Source of the DNA: Snodgrassella gandavensis
GTDB lineage: Bacteria > Pseudomonadota > Gammaproteobacteria > Burkholderiales > Neisseriaceae
Assembly (NCBI RefSeq): GCF_914768025.1
Contig: NZ_CAJZCE010000016.1
Location: 1-47,669, forward strand
Direction: 5' to 3'
Length of the DNA stretch: 47,669 nt
Positions within the stretch are counted from its first letter, which is position 1. The number at the start of each line of letters is the position of its first letter. The position numbers were made by a program, and so were the translations under genes. Positions 22,900 to 32,951 of the stretch are shown piece after piece. The notes under the pieces were generated by a model, which was given only the letters and a program-made list of their open reading frames with translations, was not told the DNA's origin and searched no databases.

Positions 22900-24466
22900 T
22901 AACCATCCTTGGCAATGTCAGTTCAAATCCATTCAACTGGGGGCGATAATTTAACTGGCCATGATTGGCCTGAGCAAGTTCACGCGCTACATACAGCCCC
23001 AGTCCCGTCCCGCTGGCTTCCGTTGTAAAAAATGGTTCAAACAGGTGTAATTGGTTTTCTGCACTTACACCAGCACCATTATCTATTACTGTAATCGAAA
23101 TTTGCTGCTGCGCCTGTTTATTGATAACAACTCGGATAGCCTGTTTATCCTGCAAACTGTGGCGCCAGGCATTATTCATCAGATTCCATATAATCTGTTG
23201 TAAATGTACTGAATCACACCAGACAATCAAATGAGCACTGTTGATTTCCAGCTGAATACAATTTACAGCCTGTGGCTTAATCAGCACAAATTCCTGTACA
23301 AATGCAGACCAGAAAACACGTAAATCAATTGCCTGCTTATTTTTTTTATCACGCTTATTCAGCATGCTGATGTCTTCGAGCATTTTATCAATACGGCCGA
23401 TATTATTATCCACAATATGAAATAGTCTTAGCCGTACTGGGTCGTGCTCTTCTTCCTGTAATAATTCATTGGCCTGACGCACCGCTGACATCGGATTACG
23501 GATTTCATGCGCCAGATTGGCTGTTAATTGTCCTAGTGAAGCCAGCTTGATTGCCATAGCCTCCTGATCAACTTCCGTACGTGAACGCATTGACAGCATC
23601 AATAAAGGGGTATTGGCCTCCTGTAGCAGCCGTGCATGCACCCGCATCGGCCAGCCATTCAGCGTACAGTTCATTTCAAAAATATTTTTCTGCTCCGTAT
23701 GCCAGTAGTGCATAACCTGACGAAATAGTGCAGTGCGTGTATCAGCCACCAGCATCGGAAAATAATTCTGCGCTTTACGGTTAATTAACCATACCAGACC
23801 ACTTTCATCCAGTACTACCACACCTTCCTGTACATAATTGAATGCGCGATCAAGCAAGTGGCGGTAACTATCCAGCATTTGTGATTGCTGATATTGCAGA
23901 TTTTGCGAACGCGCCAGTGAAGTAGCAACATAGGCAGTTAGACAGGCTACGAAATAAACAGCAGCAATTAGCGTGACGGCTATGGTACATACCCGCATAC
24001 TGATATTTTCAAAACCATCGCGACTGATCTGTAGCCAAGTCATGATAATGATCAGTAAAGTCACATAGCCGGCATAAATCATCGGATAACGGCCACGGCT
24101 GAACAGGCAGGCCGAACCCACAAATGGCAACAGCAAAATACCAAAACCACTGCCCACACCACCACCCATGCTCATCAGCCAGGCAATCATGGTGATGTCT
24201 ACCACAGCGTTAACATTCGGTAACGTATCCGGCTGATTCTGCCAGCGCGGTACCAGCATAGAAAACAATATCAGAGATCCGTATAGTATTGCCCAGCTAT
24301 AAAGTTCAATTTTATTGAATATCGGCACCGCCGAACCCAGTTCATCCATGTTCTGGGTCAGCACATAAAACGTCATAATAGAAAACAGCAGGCTCATGCG
24401 GGCAATATTGAGCAGGGCAGCAAGTCTGTCCAGATATTGCGGCCAGTCATTTATGCGGTTTTTCAT
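22892..24466 (-). CDS. pilS: Membrane sensor histidine kinase, PilS type
   Basis: A 524-residue kinase. The N-terminal membrane domain (about 20-185) has five or six helices and the PilS-type VDITMIAWLMSMGGGVGSGF segment. A PAS region covers about 200-295 (EGVVVLDESGLVWLINRKAQ). The HisKA domain has H320 in LTANLAHEIRNPMSAVRQA. The C-terminal HATPase domain has N box WNLMNNAWRHS, G1 VIDNGAGV and G2 GTGLGLYVARELA. There is no HAMP domain, unlike NtrY. It probably phosphorylates the overlapping PilR-type regulator in response to a membrane signal; in Pseudomonas PilS senses pilin. The gene begins 6 bases after parC. Confidence 0.85.
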   Translation of the reverse strand: MKNRINDWPQYLDRLAALLNIARMSLLFSIMTFYVLTQNMDELGSAVPIFNKIELYSWAILYGSLILFSMLVPRWQNQPDTLPNVNAVVDITMIAWLMSMGGGVGSGFGILLLPFVGSACLFSRGRYPMIYAGYVTLLIIIMTWLQISRDGFENISMRVCTIAVTLIAAVYFVACLTAYVATSLARSQNLQYQQSQMLDSYRHLLDRAFNYVQEGVVVLDESGLVWLINRKAQNYFPMLVADTRTALFRQVMHYWHTEQKNIFEMNCTLNGWPMRVHARLLQEANTPLLMLSMRSRTEVDQEAMAIKLASLGQLTANLAHEIRNPMSAVRQANELLQEEEHDPVRLRLFHIVDNNIGRIDKMLEDISMLNKRDKKNKQAIDLRVFWSAFVQEFVLIKPQAVNCIQLEINSAHLIVWCDSVHLQQIIWNLMNNAWRHSLQDKQAIRVVINKQAQQQISITVIDNGAGVSAENQLHLFEPFFTTEASGTGLGLYVARELAQANHGQLNYRPQLNGFELTLPRMVNE

Positions 24467-24472
24467 ACCAGC

Positions 24473-26791
24473 TTAATTTCCGTTATTTAAATCACCATAT
24501 ACAGCAACAATATCACCAGTAACGCTTAATTCTTTACCTTTATGTCCACGCTTATTGCTGATATCCTGCACGCGTAAAATTTCCTGATAACGTCCGCCGC
24601 GTTTACCCTGTGTTTCCAGCGTAAATTCTGCTGTATCCGTCAGCATCAGATAATGCAGATTGTCATCAGCAGGTAAACTCATGATTTGCAGACCACGGCC
24701 TTTGGCCATAATTTTTAGTTCATGCAGCGGGAAAGCCAGCAGACGGTTGGCACTGGAAACAGCAATAAGCTGGGTATGACTAGTAGTGGCCAGACAATCG
24801 GCCGGTACTGGCAGTGGTGGCAACAAGGTTTCATTGTCATTGACAGTCATGACCACCTTGCCGTTTTTAGTGCGACTAACCAGATCCTTGAATGCAACCA
24901 CAAAACCATATCCGCCACTGTTGGCAAGCACATAGTGTTGCTGGGGTAAGGCACTAAGCATAGCCACTATTCTCGCTCCCTTATCCAGCTCAACTAGCGA
25001 ACCGGCTGGTACACCATCACCACGTCCGCCGGGAATACTGGCTGCATCCACGCTGTAGGCACGCCCGTTTGAGTCGAGTAATATAACCGGCCATACCGTA
25101 CGCCCTTCCACCGCCTGCAACAGACCATCACCTTCCTTGAAAGTGGTCTGGCTTAAATCTAGATTATGCCCTACCCGCGTTTTCAACCAACCTTTCTGGG
25201 ACAATACCAATGTTACCGGTTCATCAGCAGTAGTCTGGGTAAGTGTGGCTCGCTCAGCGGGCTGAATAAGAGTGCGCCGCTCATCACCAAAAATTTTGGT
25301 ATCCGCCTCTATTTCCTTGATCACCAGACGTTTCTTGGCTTTTTCGTCCCCTAATAAGGTGGTTAACTGTTCACGTTCCTGTTGCAGTTTGTTCAGTTCA
25401 GTTTCCAGCTTAATCCATTCCAGTCTGGCTAGCTGGCGTAAGCGGATTTCCAGAATATCATCTGCCTGTATTTCGCTTAAACCAAACGTAGACATTAGTT
25501 CATGTTTTGGTTCATCTGATTCACGGATAACCCGAATAACTTCATCAATGTGCAGAAAAACCGTCTGCCTGCCTTGCAGTATATGAATGCGTTTTTCCAC
25601 CTGCTGCAATCGGTATTGCAAGCGTCGGGTGACGGTCAGGATACGAAAATCCAGCCATTCGCGCAGAATCTGATATAGATTTTTTTGTGCCGGTTTATTA
25701 TTCTGTCCCATCATAACCAGATTAACTGGCACATTGCCTTCGAGGCTAGTTTGTGCCAGCAGAGTATTCATAAACTCTTCCGGTTGTAAACGACTGGATT
25801 TAGGTTCAAACACCAAACGCACTGGAGCTTGCCCATCAGACTCATCACGTACCCTTTCCAACAGTGATAGCATCAGAGTGCGCGTATTTTGCTGCTCCTG
25901 CGTCAGATTTTTTTTACCGGTTTTGGGCTTCGGATTAGTCTGTTCCTCTATCTCTGCCAGAATTTTCTGCGCAGAAGTACCTGGCGGCAGTTCGGTAACT
26001 ATAGCACGCCAGTGTCCGCGTGCCAGTTTTTCAATTTCGTAACGTGCACGCACCCGGATACTGCCCTTACCCTGTGCATAAATTGTCTGAATATCTTCCG
26101 GTGCGGTTATAATCTGTCCACCGCCGGCAAAGTCCGGACCAGGCAAATATTGCATTAACGCTGCTGTATCCAGAGCTGGCTGTTTCAACAATGCCACAGC
26201 AGCAGCACTGACTTCTCGCAAATTATGTGAAGGAATTTCAGTTGCCAATCCCACCGCAATACCGGAAGCACCATTGAGCAATATCATTGGTAATCGTGCT
26301 GGCAATACTGTGGGTTCAACAAAGGCGCCATCATAATTGGGAATAAAATCCACTGTGCCCATGTCGATTTCTGACAACAATAATTCAGCTATCGGTGTTA
26401 ATCGTGCTTCGGTATAACGCATGGCCGCAGCACTATCGCCATCGCGGGAACCAAAATTACCAACCCCGTCAATTAAGGGATAGCGCAAGGTAAAATCCTG
26501 AGCCATCCGTACCATAGCATCATAAGCAGAAGCGTCACCATGCGGGTGATATTTACCCAGAATCTCACCCACCACACGTGCTGACTTTACCGGCTTAGCC
26601 CCATGTACTAATCCCATGTCTTTCATGACATACAGAATGCGCCGCTGCACCGGTTTCTGACCATCAGCCACATCAGGCAACGCCCGTCCTTTGACCACAC
26701 TCATGGCATAGGCAAGGTAGGCACGTTCGGCATACTGCCCCAATAACAGATAATCGTCACCACGGTCTGATTGTTGGATTACTTCACTCAT
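24473..26791 (-). CDS. parC: Topoisomerase IV subunit A
   Basis: A 772-residue ParC, decatenating sister chromosomes with ParE. The N-terminal breakage-reunion domain carries the [12 protein letters not shown] and GKYHPHGD motifs and the active-site Tyr Y126 in [12 protein letters not shown]-terminal beta-propeller (about 500-772) recognises DNA crossings. The quinolone-determining stretch reads [12 protein letters not shown], giving A87, S88 and D91 where the gonococcal enzyme, in the same numbering, has S87, S88 and E91. It starts a compact minus-strand group with pilS, pilR and rsmJ. Confidence 0.97.
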   Translation of the reverse strand: MSEVIQQSDRGDDYLLLGQYAERAYLAYAMSVVKGRALPDVADGQKPVQRRILYVMKDMGLVHGAKPVKSARVVGEILGKYHPHGDASAYDAMVRMAQDFTLRYPLIDGVGNFGSRDGDSAAAMRYTEARLTPIAELLLSEIDMGTVDFIPNYDGAFVEPTVLPARLPMILLNGASGIAVGLATEIPSHNLREVSAAAVALLKQPALDTAALMQYLPGPDFAGGGQIITAPEDIQTIYAQGKGSIRVRARYEIEKLARGHWRAIVTELPPGTSAQKILAEIEEQTNPKPKTGKKNLTQEQQNTRTLMLSLLERVRDESDGQAPVRLVFEPKSSRLQPEEFMNTLLAQTSLEGNVPVNLVMMGQNNKPAQKNLYQILREWLDFRILTVTRRLQYRLQQVEKRIHILQGRQTVFLHIDEVIRVIRESDEPKHELMSTFGLSEIQADDILEIRLRQLARLEWIKLETELNKLQQEREQLTTLLGDEKAKKRLVIKEIEADTKIFGDERRTLIQPAERATLTQTTADEPVTLVLSQKGWLKTRVGHNLDLSQTTFKEGDGLLQAVEGRTVWPVILLDSNGRAYSVDAASIPGGRGDGVPAGSLVELDKGARIVAMLSALPQQHYVLANSGGYGFVVAFKDLVSRTKNGKVVMTVNDNETLLPPLPVPADCLATTSHTQLIAVSSANRLLAFPLHELKIMAKGRGLQIMSLPADDNLHYLMLTDTAEFTLETQGKRGGRYQEILRVQDISNKRGHKGKELSVTGDIVAVYGDLNNGN

Positions 26792-26837
26792 ATCATTCTG
26801 ACTTCACTAAATTTTTATCTGAAACAGATTATTCAAG

Positions 26838-26966
26838 CTATCTATTGTAAGGGATTTCCGTCTTATTCCCAAAACTGCCTGATTCTGGTTTGATCACAGG
26901 GTAAAGGCTGGCTATTAGCAGCACATAAGCAAATATTAATACGTTAAAACCACCGATAATCTTCAT
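26838..26966 (-). CDS. Putative 42-residue single-pass membrane peptide
   Basis: A small ORF in the 356-bp gap between ftsZ and parC. It starts MKIIGGFNVLIFAYVLLIAS (one hydrophobic helix of about 18 residues) and ends KTEIPYNR. It lies 46 bases upstream of parC on the same strand and is codon-balanced like the core genes. The ribosome binding site is weak (AGAG about 12 bases upstream), so expression is uncertain. It could be a small membrane protein of the parC-pilS-pilR unit. Conservation in relatives is the deciding test. Confidence 0.4.
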   Translation of the reverse strand: MKIIGGFNVLIFAYVLLIASLYPVIKPESGSFGNKTEIPYNR

Positions 26967-27097
26967 GCCATACAGACTCTGTGCACAGTCTGATTCTGCA
27001 CTTAAATAGCGGGCACAGTTTTTTAGCCTTTATGAATAATTTTTTATTTTTAACTATTTGTTGCTTAAAAAAACATTTTTTTCATTTTCAGACAATG

Positions 27098-27130
27098 AAA
27101 AAAAGCTGTCCAGAATTTATTCTGGACAGC
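27098..27130 (-). terminator. Rho-independent terminator after ftsZ
   Basis: Perfect inverted repeat GCTGTCCAGAAT / ATTCTGGACAGC (27105-27130) followed on the minus strand by a run of seven T. It starts 19 bases after the ftsZ stop and ends the dcw transcript. Confidence 0.93.
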
Positions 27131-27148
27131 TCCGATACCTATGGAATA

Positions 27149-28327
27149 TCAATCAGCCTGTCGACGGATAACTGCCGGAATTTCAAAATCATCCAGCACA
27201 GACTGATTGGAAAAATCAGCAGCAGCCAGATTCATGCTTCGCGCACTGCGACCGGAACGCACCACACTGCCAATATCGGGATAGGCATCATCTGTACCAG
27301 TAGACTGCACAGTTTGCAACACACGCAGACTGCTTGGTTGCTGATGATGTAAAACTTTCTGTTCCTGCAAGCCGGTAGCAATGATGGTTACTCGGATTTC
27401 ACCCTCTTCCATGCTTGCATCTTCAGATGTACCATATTTCAAGGCTGCGTCCTCATGCGCATATTCATCAATCATGCACATAATTTCCTTGTATTCAGAC
27501 ATTTTCAGGCAGCCCGGCGCAGTAGTAATATTAACCAGAACACCTTGTGCACCATCCAGAGTCACGTCATCCAGCAGCGGACTGGCAATAGCCTGTTCGG
27601 TAGCGATACGGGCACGGTCAACACCATGTGCACTGCCGGAACCCATCATTGCCATGCCCATGATGCTCATCACATTTTTCACATCGGCAAAGTCCAGATT
27701 GATAATACCCGGATTGGTGATGACTTCCGCAATCCCTGCTACAGCATTGCGCAATACATTGTCTGCCGCGCGGAAAGCTTCACGCATACTAACGTCTTCA
27801 CCCAGCGCTGACATCAGCTTATCATTTGGAATCACAATCAGGGAATCAACGGTGTTTTTCAGAATTTCAATCCCGTTATTGGCTACCTGAATGCGTTTAC
27901 CTTCATATTCAAAAGGACGGGTAACCACAGCAACAGTCAAAATGCCCATTTCTTTGGCTAGCTCAGCTACTACTGGCGCTGCTCCCGTACCCGTACCCCC
28001 CCCCATACCGGTGGTGATAAACAGCATATTGGCACCACGGATGGCATCCGAGAGTGCTTCACGGTCTTCCATGGCTGCATTACGGCCAATTTCCGGATCC
28101 GCGCCTGCCCCGAGGCCACGGGTCAGATTATTACCCAGTTGAATGCGTTTTGAGGCTTTACTGTTTTGTAAAGACTGGGCGTCAGTATTGGCACTAATAA
28201 ACTCAATACCGGCAACCGCATTTTCAACCATATTATTAATCGCATTACAGCCACCACCGCCGATACCAATTACCTTGATAACTGCAGCACCGACCACTGT
28301 CTCCACAACATCATATACCAATTGCAT
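27149..28327 (-). CDS. ftsZ: Cell-division tubulin homologue FtsZ
   Basis: A 392-residue FtsZ. The GTPase domain has GIGGGGCNAINNM (about 21-33), the tubulin signature GGGTGTG at 109-115 and the T7-loop region NLDFADVKNVMS. A variable linker (about 320-375) is followed by the conserved tip DDFEIPAVIRRQAD that binds FtsA and other partners. It polymerises into the Z-ring at mid-cell. An AGGAG site lies six bases before the ATG, and an out-of-frame ATG just upstream is ignored. It is the last dcw gene and probably has an extra promoter in the 114-bp gap after ftsA. No lpxC follows, unlike E. coli. Confidence 0.98.
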   Translation of the reverse strand: MQLVYDVVETVVGAAVIKVIGIGGGGCNAINNMVENAVAGIEFISANTDAQSLQNSKASKRIQLGNNLTRGLGAGADPEIGRNAAMEDREALSDAIRGANMLFITTGMGGGTGTGAAPVVAELAKEMGILTVAVVTRPFEYEGKRIQVANNGIEILKNTVDSLIVIPNDKLMSALGEDVSMREAFRAADNVLRNAVAGIAEVITNPGIINLDFADVKNVMSIMGMAMMGSGSAHGVDRARIATEQAIASPLLDDVTLDGAQGVLVNITTAPGCLKMSEYKEIMCMIDEYAHEDAALKYGTSEDASMEEGEIRVTIIATGLQEQKVLHHQQPSSLRVLQTVQSTGTDDAYPDIGSVVRSGRSARSMNLAAADFSNQSVLDDFEIPAVIRRQAD

Positions 28328-28382
28328 TCATGTCTCCTGACAAAACCTGCGCATAAACGTCATCGACTTTTGTATAACTATC

Positions 28383-28412
28383 ATTATATAGACATTTATA
28401 TACAATGCGCAA
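28383..28412 (-). promoter_or_regulatory. Candidate ftsZ-proximal promoter
   Basis: In the ftsA-ftsZ gap the minus strand carries a perfect TATAAT (-10, 28383-28388) and, 18 bases upstream, TTGCGC (-35-like, 28407-28412, three of six consensus positions). It lies about 55 bases before the ftsZ start. Extra FtsZ expression from an internal promoter is common in dcw clusters. Confidence 0.45.
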
Positions 28413-28441
28413 AAATTCTGTCATTTAATATTTGAGTTAAG

Positions 28442-29683
28442 TTAAAAATTGTTCTTAAACCAGTCCTGTAATTTTCTTAGCCATGACTCTTTTGGTTCAG
28501 TAGCAGCAGCTACCGGCATATCCGTTTTATTTTCATCTTCACAGGCTGCCTGCAACAGACCAATTGCCGTGGCATAACGCGGATTGCGAATCCGTTCCGA
28601 TACACCGCCCATTTCCTGCGGTACACCGATACGTGCGGGCAGATTAAATACATCCTCCGCCAATTCCACCATACCGGGCAATAATGACGCTCCCCCAGTC
28701 AGAACCACACCCGAAGTCAGAACGTCTTCCGGGAAACCAGAACGACGCAATTCATTCAGTGTCAGCTCCAGAATTTCCTCTACGCGTGGACCAATCACAC
28801 TGGCCAGTGTACGACGCGAAATCTGGCGCGGATTGCGATCACCCACACTAGGTACTTCAATCATGTCATCTAGACCATCCATGGTAGCCAGTGCCACACC
28901 ATGATTGATTTTAATGTATTCGGCGGCACTATGGGGGGTACGCAACGCCTGAGCCAGATCTTTGGTAATTAAATCACCGGCTACAGGAATGACTGCGGTA
29001 TGCCTGATAGCACCATTAGTATACACTGCAATATCTGTTGTACCACCACCAATGTCAATCACACACACACCAAGATCTTTTTCATCTTCTGTCAACACCG
29101 CCTGACCACTGGCCAACGGCTGTAAAATCATTTTGCTGATTTGCAAACCGCAGCGATTGACACATTTCTGAATATTCTGCATGGCGGTTACCGCACCGGT
29201 AATAATGTGGATGCGCGTATCCAGACGCACACCACTCATACCAATTGGTTCGCGCACACCCGGCTGATTATCAATGATAAATTCCTGCACTACAGTATGT
29301 AATATATCGTGATCTGGCGGAATATTTACAGCCTTAGCAGTTTCAATTGCACGGTCAATATCAGCATGACTGACTTCACCATCCTTGATTTTCACCACAC
29401 CCTGTGAATTGAAACTGCGAATATGATTGCCTGCAATACCAGTTGTAACACAGTCTACCTGTATATCAGCCATCATCTGCGCTTCTTCCATGGCCTGTTT
29501 GATTGCCTGAGCCGTGGTTTCGATATTGGTCACCATACCCGCTTTCAAGCCACGCGATGGCGCCTGCCCCAAACCAACAATATGGACTTCATTGTCTTCC
29601 TGCATCTCACCAATAAGGGCGATTACTTTTGACGTGCCTATATCCAGTGCACTGATGTATTTTTTACCTTTAACCATGGTCAT
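28442..29683 (-). CDS. ftsA: Cell-division actin-like protein FtsA
   Basis: About 413 residues of the actin/Hsp70 fold: YISALDIGTSKVIALIGE (phosphate 1), the SHS2/1C domain inserted around 85-160, CVIDIGGGTTDIAVYTNG (phosphate 2) and VVLTGGASLLPGMVELAE (adenosine). The C-terminal amphipathic end (SWLRKLQDWFKNNF) tethers it to the inner membrane. It anchors FtsZ filaments and recruits later division proteins. The frame opens at a GTG (29686); the ATG at 29683 and a further ATG at 29677 are alternatives, with only weak ribosome binding sites. It lies 36 bases after ftsQ and 114 bases before ftsZ. Confidence 0.97.
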   Translation of the reverse strand: MTMVKGKKYISALDIGTSKVIALIGEMQEDNEVHIVGLGQAPSRGLKAGMVTNIETTAQAIKQAMEEAQMMADIQVDCVTTGIAGNHIRSFNSQGVVKIKDGEVSHADIDRAIETAKAVNIPPDHDILHTVVQEFIIDNQPGVREPIGMSGVRLDTRIHIITGAVTAMQNIQKCVNRCGLQISKMILQPLASGQAVLTEDEKDLGVCVIDIGGGTTDIAVYTNGAIRHTAVIPVAGDLITKDLAQALRTPHSAAEYIKINHGVALATMDGLDDMIEVPSVGDRNPRQISRRTLASVIGPRVEEILELTLNELRRSGFPEDVLTSGVVLTGGASLLPGMVELAEDVFNLPARIGVPQEMGGVSERIRNPRYATAIGLLQAACEDENKTDMPVAAATEPKESWLRKLQDWFKNNF

Positions 29684-29719
29684 CACTTTAAATTCAAATA
29701 ATCAATCGGTCGATTCGGA

Positions 29720-30499
29720 TCAATCCACTTGTACTTCATGCTGATCCATCGCTGTGGCTGCATCTGTTGCGTTAACGCCAGCAGGGGCTGAAACAGTTCT
29801 ATTTTTATATCGTAATGCAAAACCATCCGGATAACGCAAATCCACATAGTCAATATTCCTGGCCTGATTTCGCAAAACCTGTTGCCATGCCCAAACAAAA
29901 TTAGTCAGACGCTGCTCTACTTTTTCCCGTCCCAGCCGCAGGGTAATACCGTTAGTTAACATCAACTGCCAGGCAGAACGGTCACTTAACTGCAATTTTT
30001 GAATATGCAGACCGGTCGGTTGCAACAAACTCTCGAATGTTAACAAATGTACAGTCATGTAGCGAGCAGAACCATTGGTTCCGACCAACAAAGGTAGCTG
30101 TTCCTGAGCTGTGGCATTAAATATCTGCCCATCCATATCCACCATTTGCTGTGTATTCCAGCGCGCTACCGGTACACGTTCCTTAATATCCAGCTGCACT
30201 GTATCCGGCCATATCCGCTTTACCTGAACTTTGGCTACCCATGGTAGTTTGGCCAGCTCCGCCTGCGCAGCACTTACATTCACCGTAAAAATATTACCCC
30301 GCAAATACTGACGGCTGATTTTTTCAATTTCAGCTGACTGCAAATACTTCAACGGCTGTACTACCTGAATCTGCCGCACTGGAAAGTAGGGGGAGTGTAC
30401 CAGCCATGTTCCGCCGGCGGCCAGCAGACAGGACAACACACACATATATAACCAGCGATAGAGCCGTTTTAAGGCTTGCGCATTATCCCACAGTCGCAT
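29720..30499 (-). CDS. ftsQ: Cell-division protein FtsQ
   Basis: A 259-residue bitopic membrane protein. A short cytoplasmic segment and one helix (about 16-34) precede a POTRA domain (about 38-108, YFPVRQIQVV ... LRGNIFTVNVSAAQAELAKL) and the FtsQ beta domain (about 110-240, ERVPVARW, LRLGREKVEQRLTNFVWAWQ and DLRYPDGFALRY). It links early and late divisome proteins through FtsB/FtsL. The start overlaps the end of ddl by 17 bases. Confidence 0.95.
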   Translation of the reverse strand: MRLWDNAQALKRLYRWLYMCVLSCLLAAGGTWLVHSPYFPVRQIQVVQPLKYLQSAEIEKISRQYLRGNIFTVNVSAAQAELAKLPWVAKVQVKRIWPDTVQLDIKERVPVARWNTQQMVDMDGQIFNATAQEQLPLLVGTNGSARYMTVHLLTFESLLQPTGLHIQKLQLSDRSAWQLMLTNGITLRLGREKVEQRLTNFVWAWQQVLRNQARNIDYVDLRYPDGFALRYKNRTVSAPAGVNATDAATAMDQHEVQVD

Positions 30500-31394
30500 G
30501 ACTTAAAATTTCAACACACAAATCTTCAAAACTCAAGCCAATTTCACGTGCTGCTTTGGGCACCAGACTGTGCGCGGTCATGCCAGGCACAGTATTTACT
30601 TCCAGAATATAGATAGTGCCATCAACATCACGCAGGAAATCTACCCGTCCCCAGCCACGTCCACCTAGTGCCTTAAAGGCACGGGCTGTTAAATCACGCA
30701 TATACTGCTCGTCTGGTAAAGTCAGGTCTGCCGGGCACAAATATTCGGTATCATCACGCTGATACTTGGCTTCATAATCATAAAATTCTGTTGCCGGTAC
30801 AATGCGTATACTCGGTAATACCTGCTCACCAAGAATCCCGCAGGTATACTCACCACCTTCAATTGCCCGTTCTGCCAGAATTTCACCGTGATACTGTTTT
30901 AGCTGCTGATAAACTTGTGCCAGTTCACCAGCCTGCCTGATTTTAATCACACCAACACTACTGCCCTCTGCCGCTGGTTTGACAAACAGTGGCAAACCCA
31001 GTTCTTCTTCTACTGCTGCAAAATCACTGTCATCCTGTAATACGATAAACGGTACACAAGGCAAACCAACTCCCTGCCAGACCAGACGGCTGCGAAACTT
31101 GTCCATGCCCAGAGCACTGGCCGCCACTCCGCAACCAGTATAAGGAATACCCAAAGCTTCCAGCGCACCCTGCACTACCCCATCTTCACCATAAGAACCA
31201 TGCAGAATATTAAAGGCTCGGGTAAATCCGGCACTAACCAGCTCAGACAAAGGCCGCTCAGATGGATCAAAAGCATGTGCATCAATACCACGACTTTTCA
31301 GTGCCGTCAGAATTGCCGCGCCACTTGCCAGTGAAACCTCGCGTTCACTGGAGAAGCCGCCCATCAGTACGGCGACTTTACCAAAATCATTCAT
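30483..31394 (-). CDS. ddl: D-alanine--D-alanine ligase
   Basis: A 303-residue ATP-grasp enzyme of the DdlB type, joining two D-Ala for the pentapeptide end. Motifs seen are GGFSSEREVSLASG near the N-terminus, HGSYGEDGVVQGALEALGIP, the ATP-binding PLFVKPAAEGSSVGV and the metal-binding end ILEVNTVPGMTAHSLVPKAA. Length is typical. It lies 65 bases after murC and overlaps ftsQ by 17 bases, the usual place in the dcw cluster. Confidence 0.97.
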   Translation of the reverse strand: MNDFGKVAVLMGGFSSEREVSLASGAAILTALKSRGIDAHAFDPSERPLSELVSAGFTRAFNILHGSYGEDGVVQGALEALGIPYTGCGVAASALGMDKFRSRLVWQGVGLPCVPFIVLQDDSDFAAVEEELGLPLFVKPAAEGSSVGVIKIRQAGELAQVYQQLKQYHGEILAERAIEGGEYTCGILGEQVLPSIRIVPATEFYDYEAKYQRDDTEYLCPADLTLPDEQYMRDLTARAFKALGGRGWGRVDFLRDVDGTIYILEVNTVPGMTAHSLVPKAAREIGLSFEDLCVEILSHATVG

Positions 31395-31459
31395 TACCGT
31401 AATTAATCCTGTTTTTCTTTTTGCGACTACAGTTTAGATAAAAAAATAGGCTGTCAGCA

Positions 31460-32872
31460 CTATACCGCAGCAGCCATACCCGTAAGCATGGCTGGTACTT
31501 TATTAATACTGCCGGCACCCATATTGAGCAAAACATCACCATCTTGCAACACATTTAATAAAGTAGGTGCCATTTCGTCCACGTTTGCCACATAAATCGG
31601 TTCAACTTTGCCCAACACTCTAATTGCACGCATTAATGCCTTACTGTCTGCCGCCACAATCGGATCTTCACCTGCAGCATACACTTCAGTTAACACCACG
31701 CCATCAGCTTTACTTAATACCTGTACAAAATCCTCAAAAAGGTCTCGCGTACGTGTATAGCGATGAGGCTGGAATGCAACCACCAGACGACGTTCAGGAT
31801 AGGCACCCCGTGCGGCTGCTATGGTTGCAGACATTTCTACCGGATGATGACCATAATCATCAATTAGCAATGCCTTACCCCCTTCCGGCAATGAAATTTC
31901 ACCGTATTGTTGAAAGCGGCGTCCGACGCCGGCAAAATTTTCCAATCCAAGCTGTATTGCCGGCACAGATACGCCAACTTCCAGCGCCACACCAATCACC
32001 GCCAGCGCATTCAGCACATTATGCTGCCCCGGCATATTAACCGTTACACTAAACGGTTCAATGCCTTTTTTGCGGGTGTGCACATCAAAGTGCATCTGCG
32101 CACCACAGGCAACAATATTAGTAGCATACAAATCAGCACTGTCATCAAGCCCATAGGTCACAAAAGGTTTCTGAATCTGCGGTAAAATCTGGCGCACATG
32201 TTCGCTGTCAATGCACAGAAAGGCCTTGCCATAAAACGGCATCCGATGTACAAAATCCACAAAAGCCTGATGCAGTTTTTCTACATCGTGGTCATAAGTA
32301 TCCATGTGATCGGTATCGATATTGGTAACTACCGTAAATAGAGGCGTCAGGTAGAGAAATGACGCATCTGATTCATCCGCTTCAGCAACAATATATTCAC
32401 CCTTACCCAGTTTGGCATTTGTTCCGGCAGCCGTTAACCGGCCACCGATTACAAAAGTCGGATCCAGTCCGGCAGCAGCCAGTACTGAAGCCGTCAAACT
32501 GGTGGTCGTGGTTTTCCCATGAGTACCGGCAATCGCAATACCACGGCCAAAACGCATGACTTCTGCCAGCATCATAGCACGCGGAATCACTGGAATTTTC
32601 TGTGCCAGTGCAGCCACAACCTCTGGATTGTCCTTTTTAACTGCCGTTGAAGTGACCACCACATCAGCACCAGTAATGTTTTCTGCACTGTGACCAGAGC
32701 AGATATGTACACCGACTGCCTGTAAATGCCGAGTTGCTGCATTATCAGCCAGATCAGAGCCGCTGATATGATAACCTTCATTATGCAAAACTTCGGCAAT
32801 ACCACACATACCAGTACCCCCAATACCCACAAAATGGATATGACGGATACGGTCTTTCATATTTTCTTTCAT
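31460..32872 (-). CDS. murC: UDP-N-acetylmuramate--L-alanine ligase
   Basis: A 470-residue Mur ligase. The N-terminal nucleotide-binding domain has [16 protein letters not shown]. The central P-loop is [17 protein letters not shown], with ADESDASFL and [13 protein letters not shown]. The C-terminal domain includes [16 protein letters not shown] and [17 protein letters not shown]. It adds L-Ala to UDP-MurNAc, the first peptide step of peptidoglycan synthesis. The start is at 32872 or the fifth codon ATG at 32860. It sits between murG and ddl. Confidence 0.98.
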   Translation of the reverse strand: MKENMKDRIRHIHFVGIGGTGMCGIAEVLHNEGYHISGSDLADNAATRHLQAVGVHICSGHSAENITGADVVVTSTAVKKDNPEVVAALAQKIPVIPRAMMLAEVMRFGRGIAIAGTHGKTTTTSLTASVLAAAGLDPTFVIGGRLTAAGTNAKLGKGEYIVAEADESDASFLYLTPLFTVVTNIDTDHMDTYDHDVEKLHQAFVDFVHRMPFYGKAFLCIDSEHVRQILPQIQKPFVTYGLDDSADLYATNIVACGAQMHFDVHTRKKGIEPFSVTVNMPGQHNVLNALAVIGVALEVGVSVPAIQLGLENFAGVGRRFQQYGEISLPEGGKALLIDDYGHHPVEMSATIAAARGAYPERRLVVAFQPHRYTRTRDLFEDFVQVLSKADGVVLTEVYAAGEDPIVAADSKALMRAIRVLGKVEPIYVANVDEMAPTLLNVLQDGDVLLNMGAGSINKVPAMLTGMAAAV

Positions 32873-32951
32873 ACTGTATAACTTTTCCTGCTAATCCAGA
32901 CTTCCGGCTGGATACTCGGCCAAACATCATTCAAGCCGATTCAATCATAAT

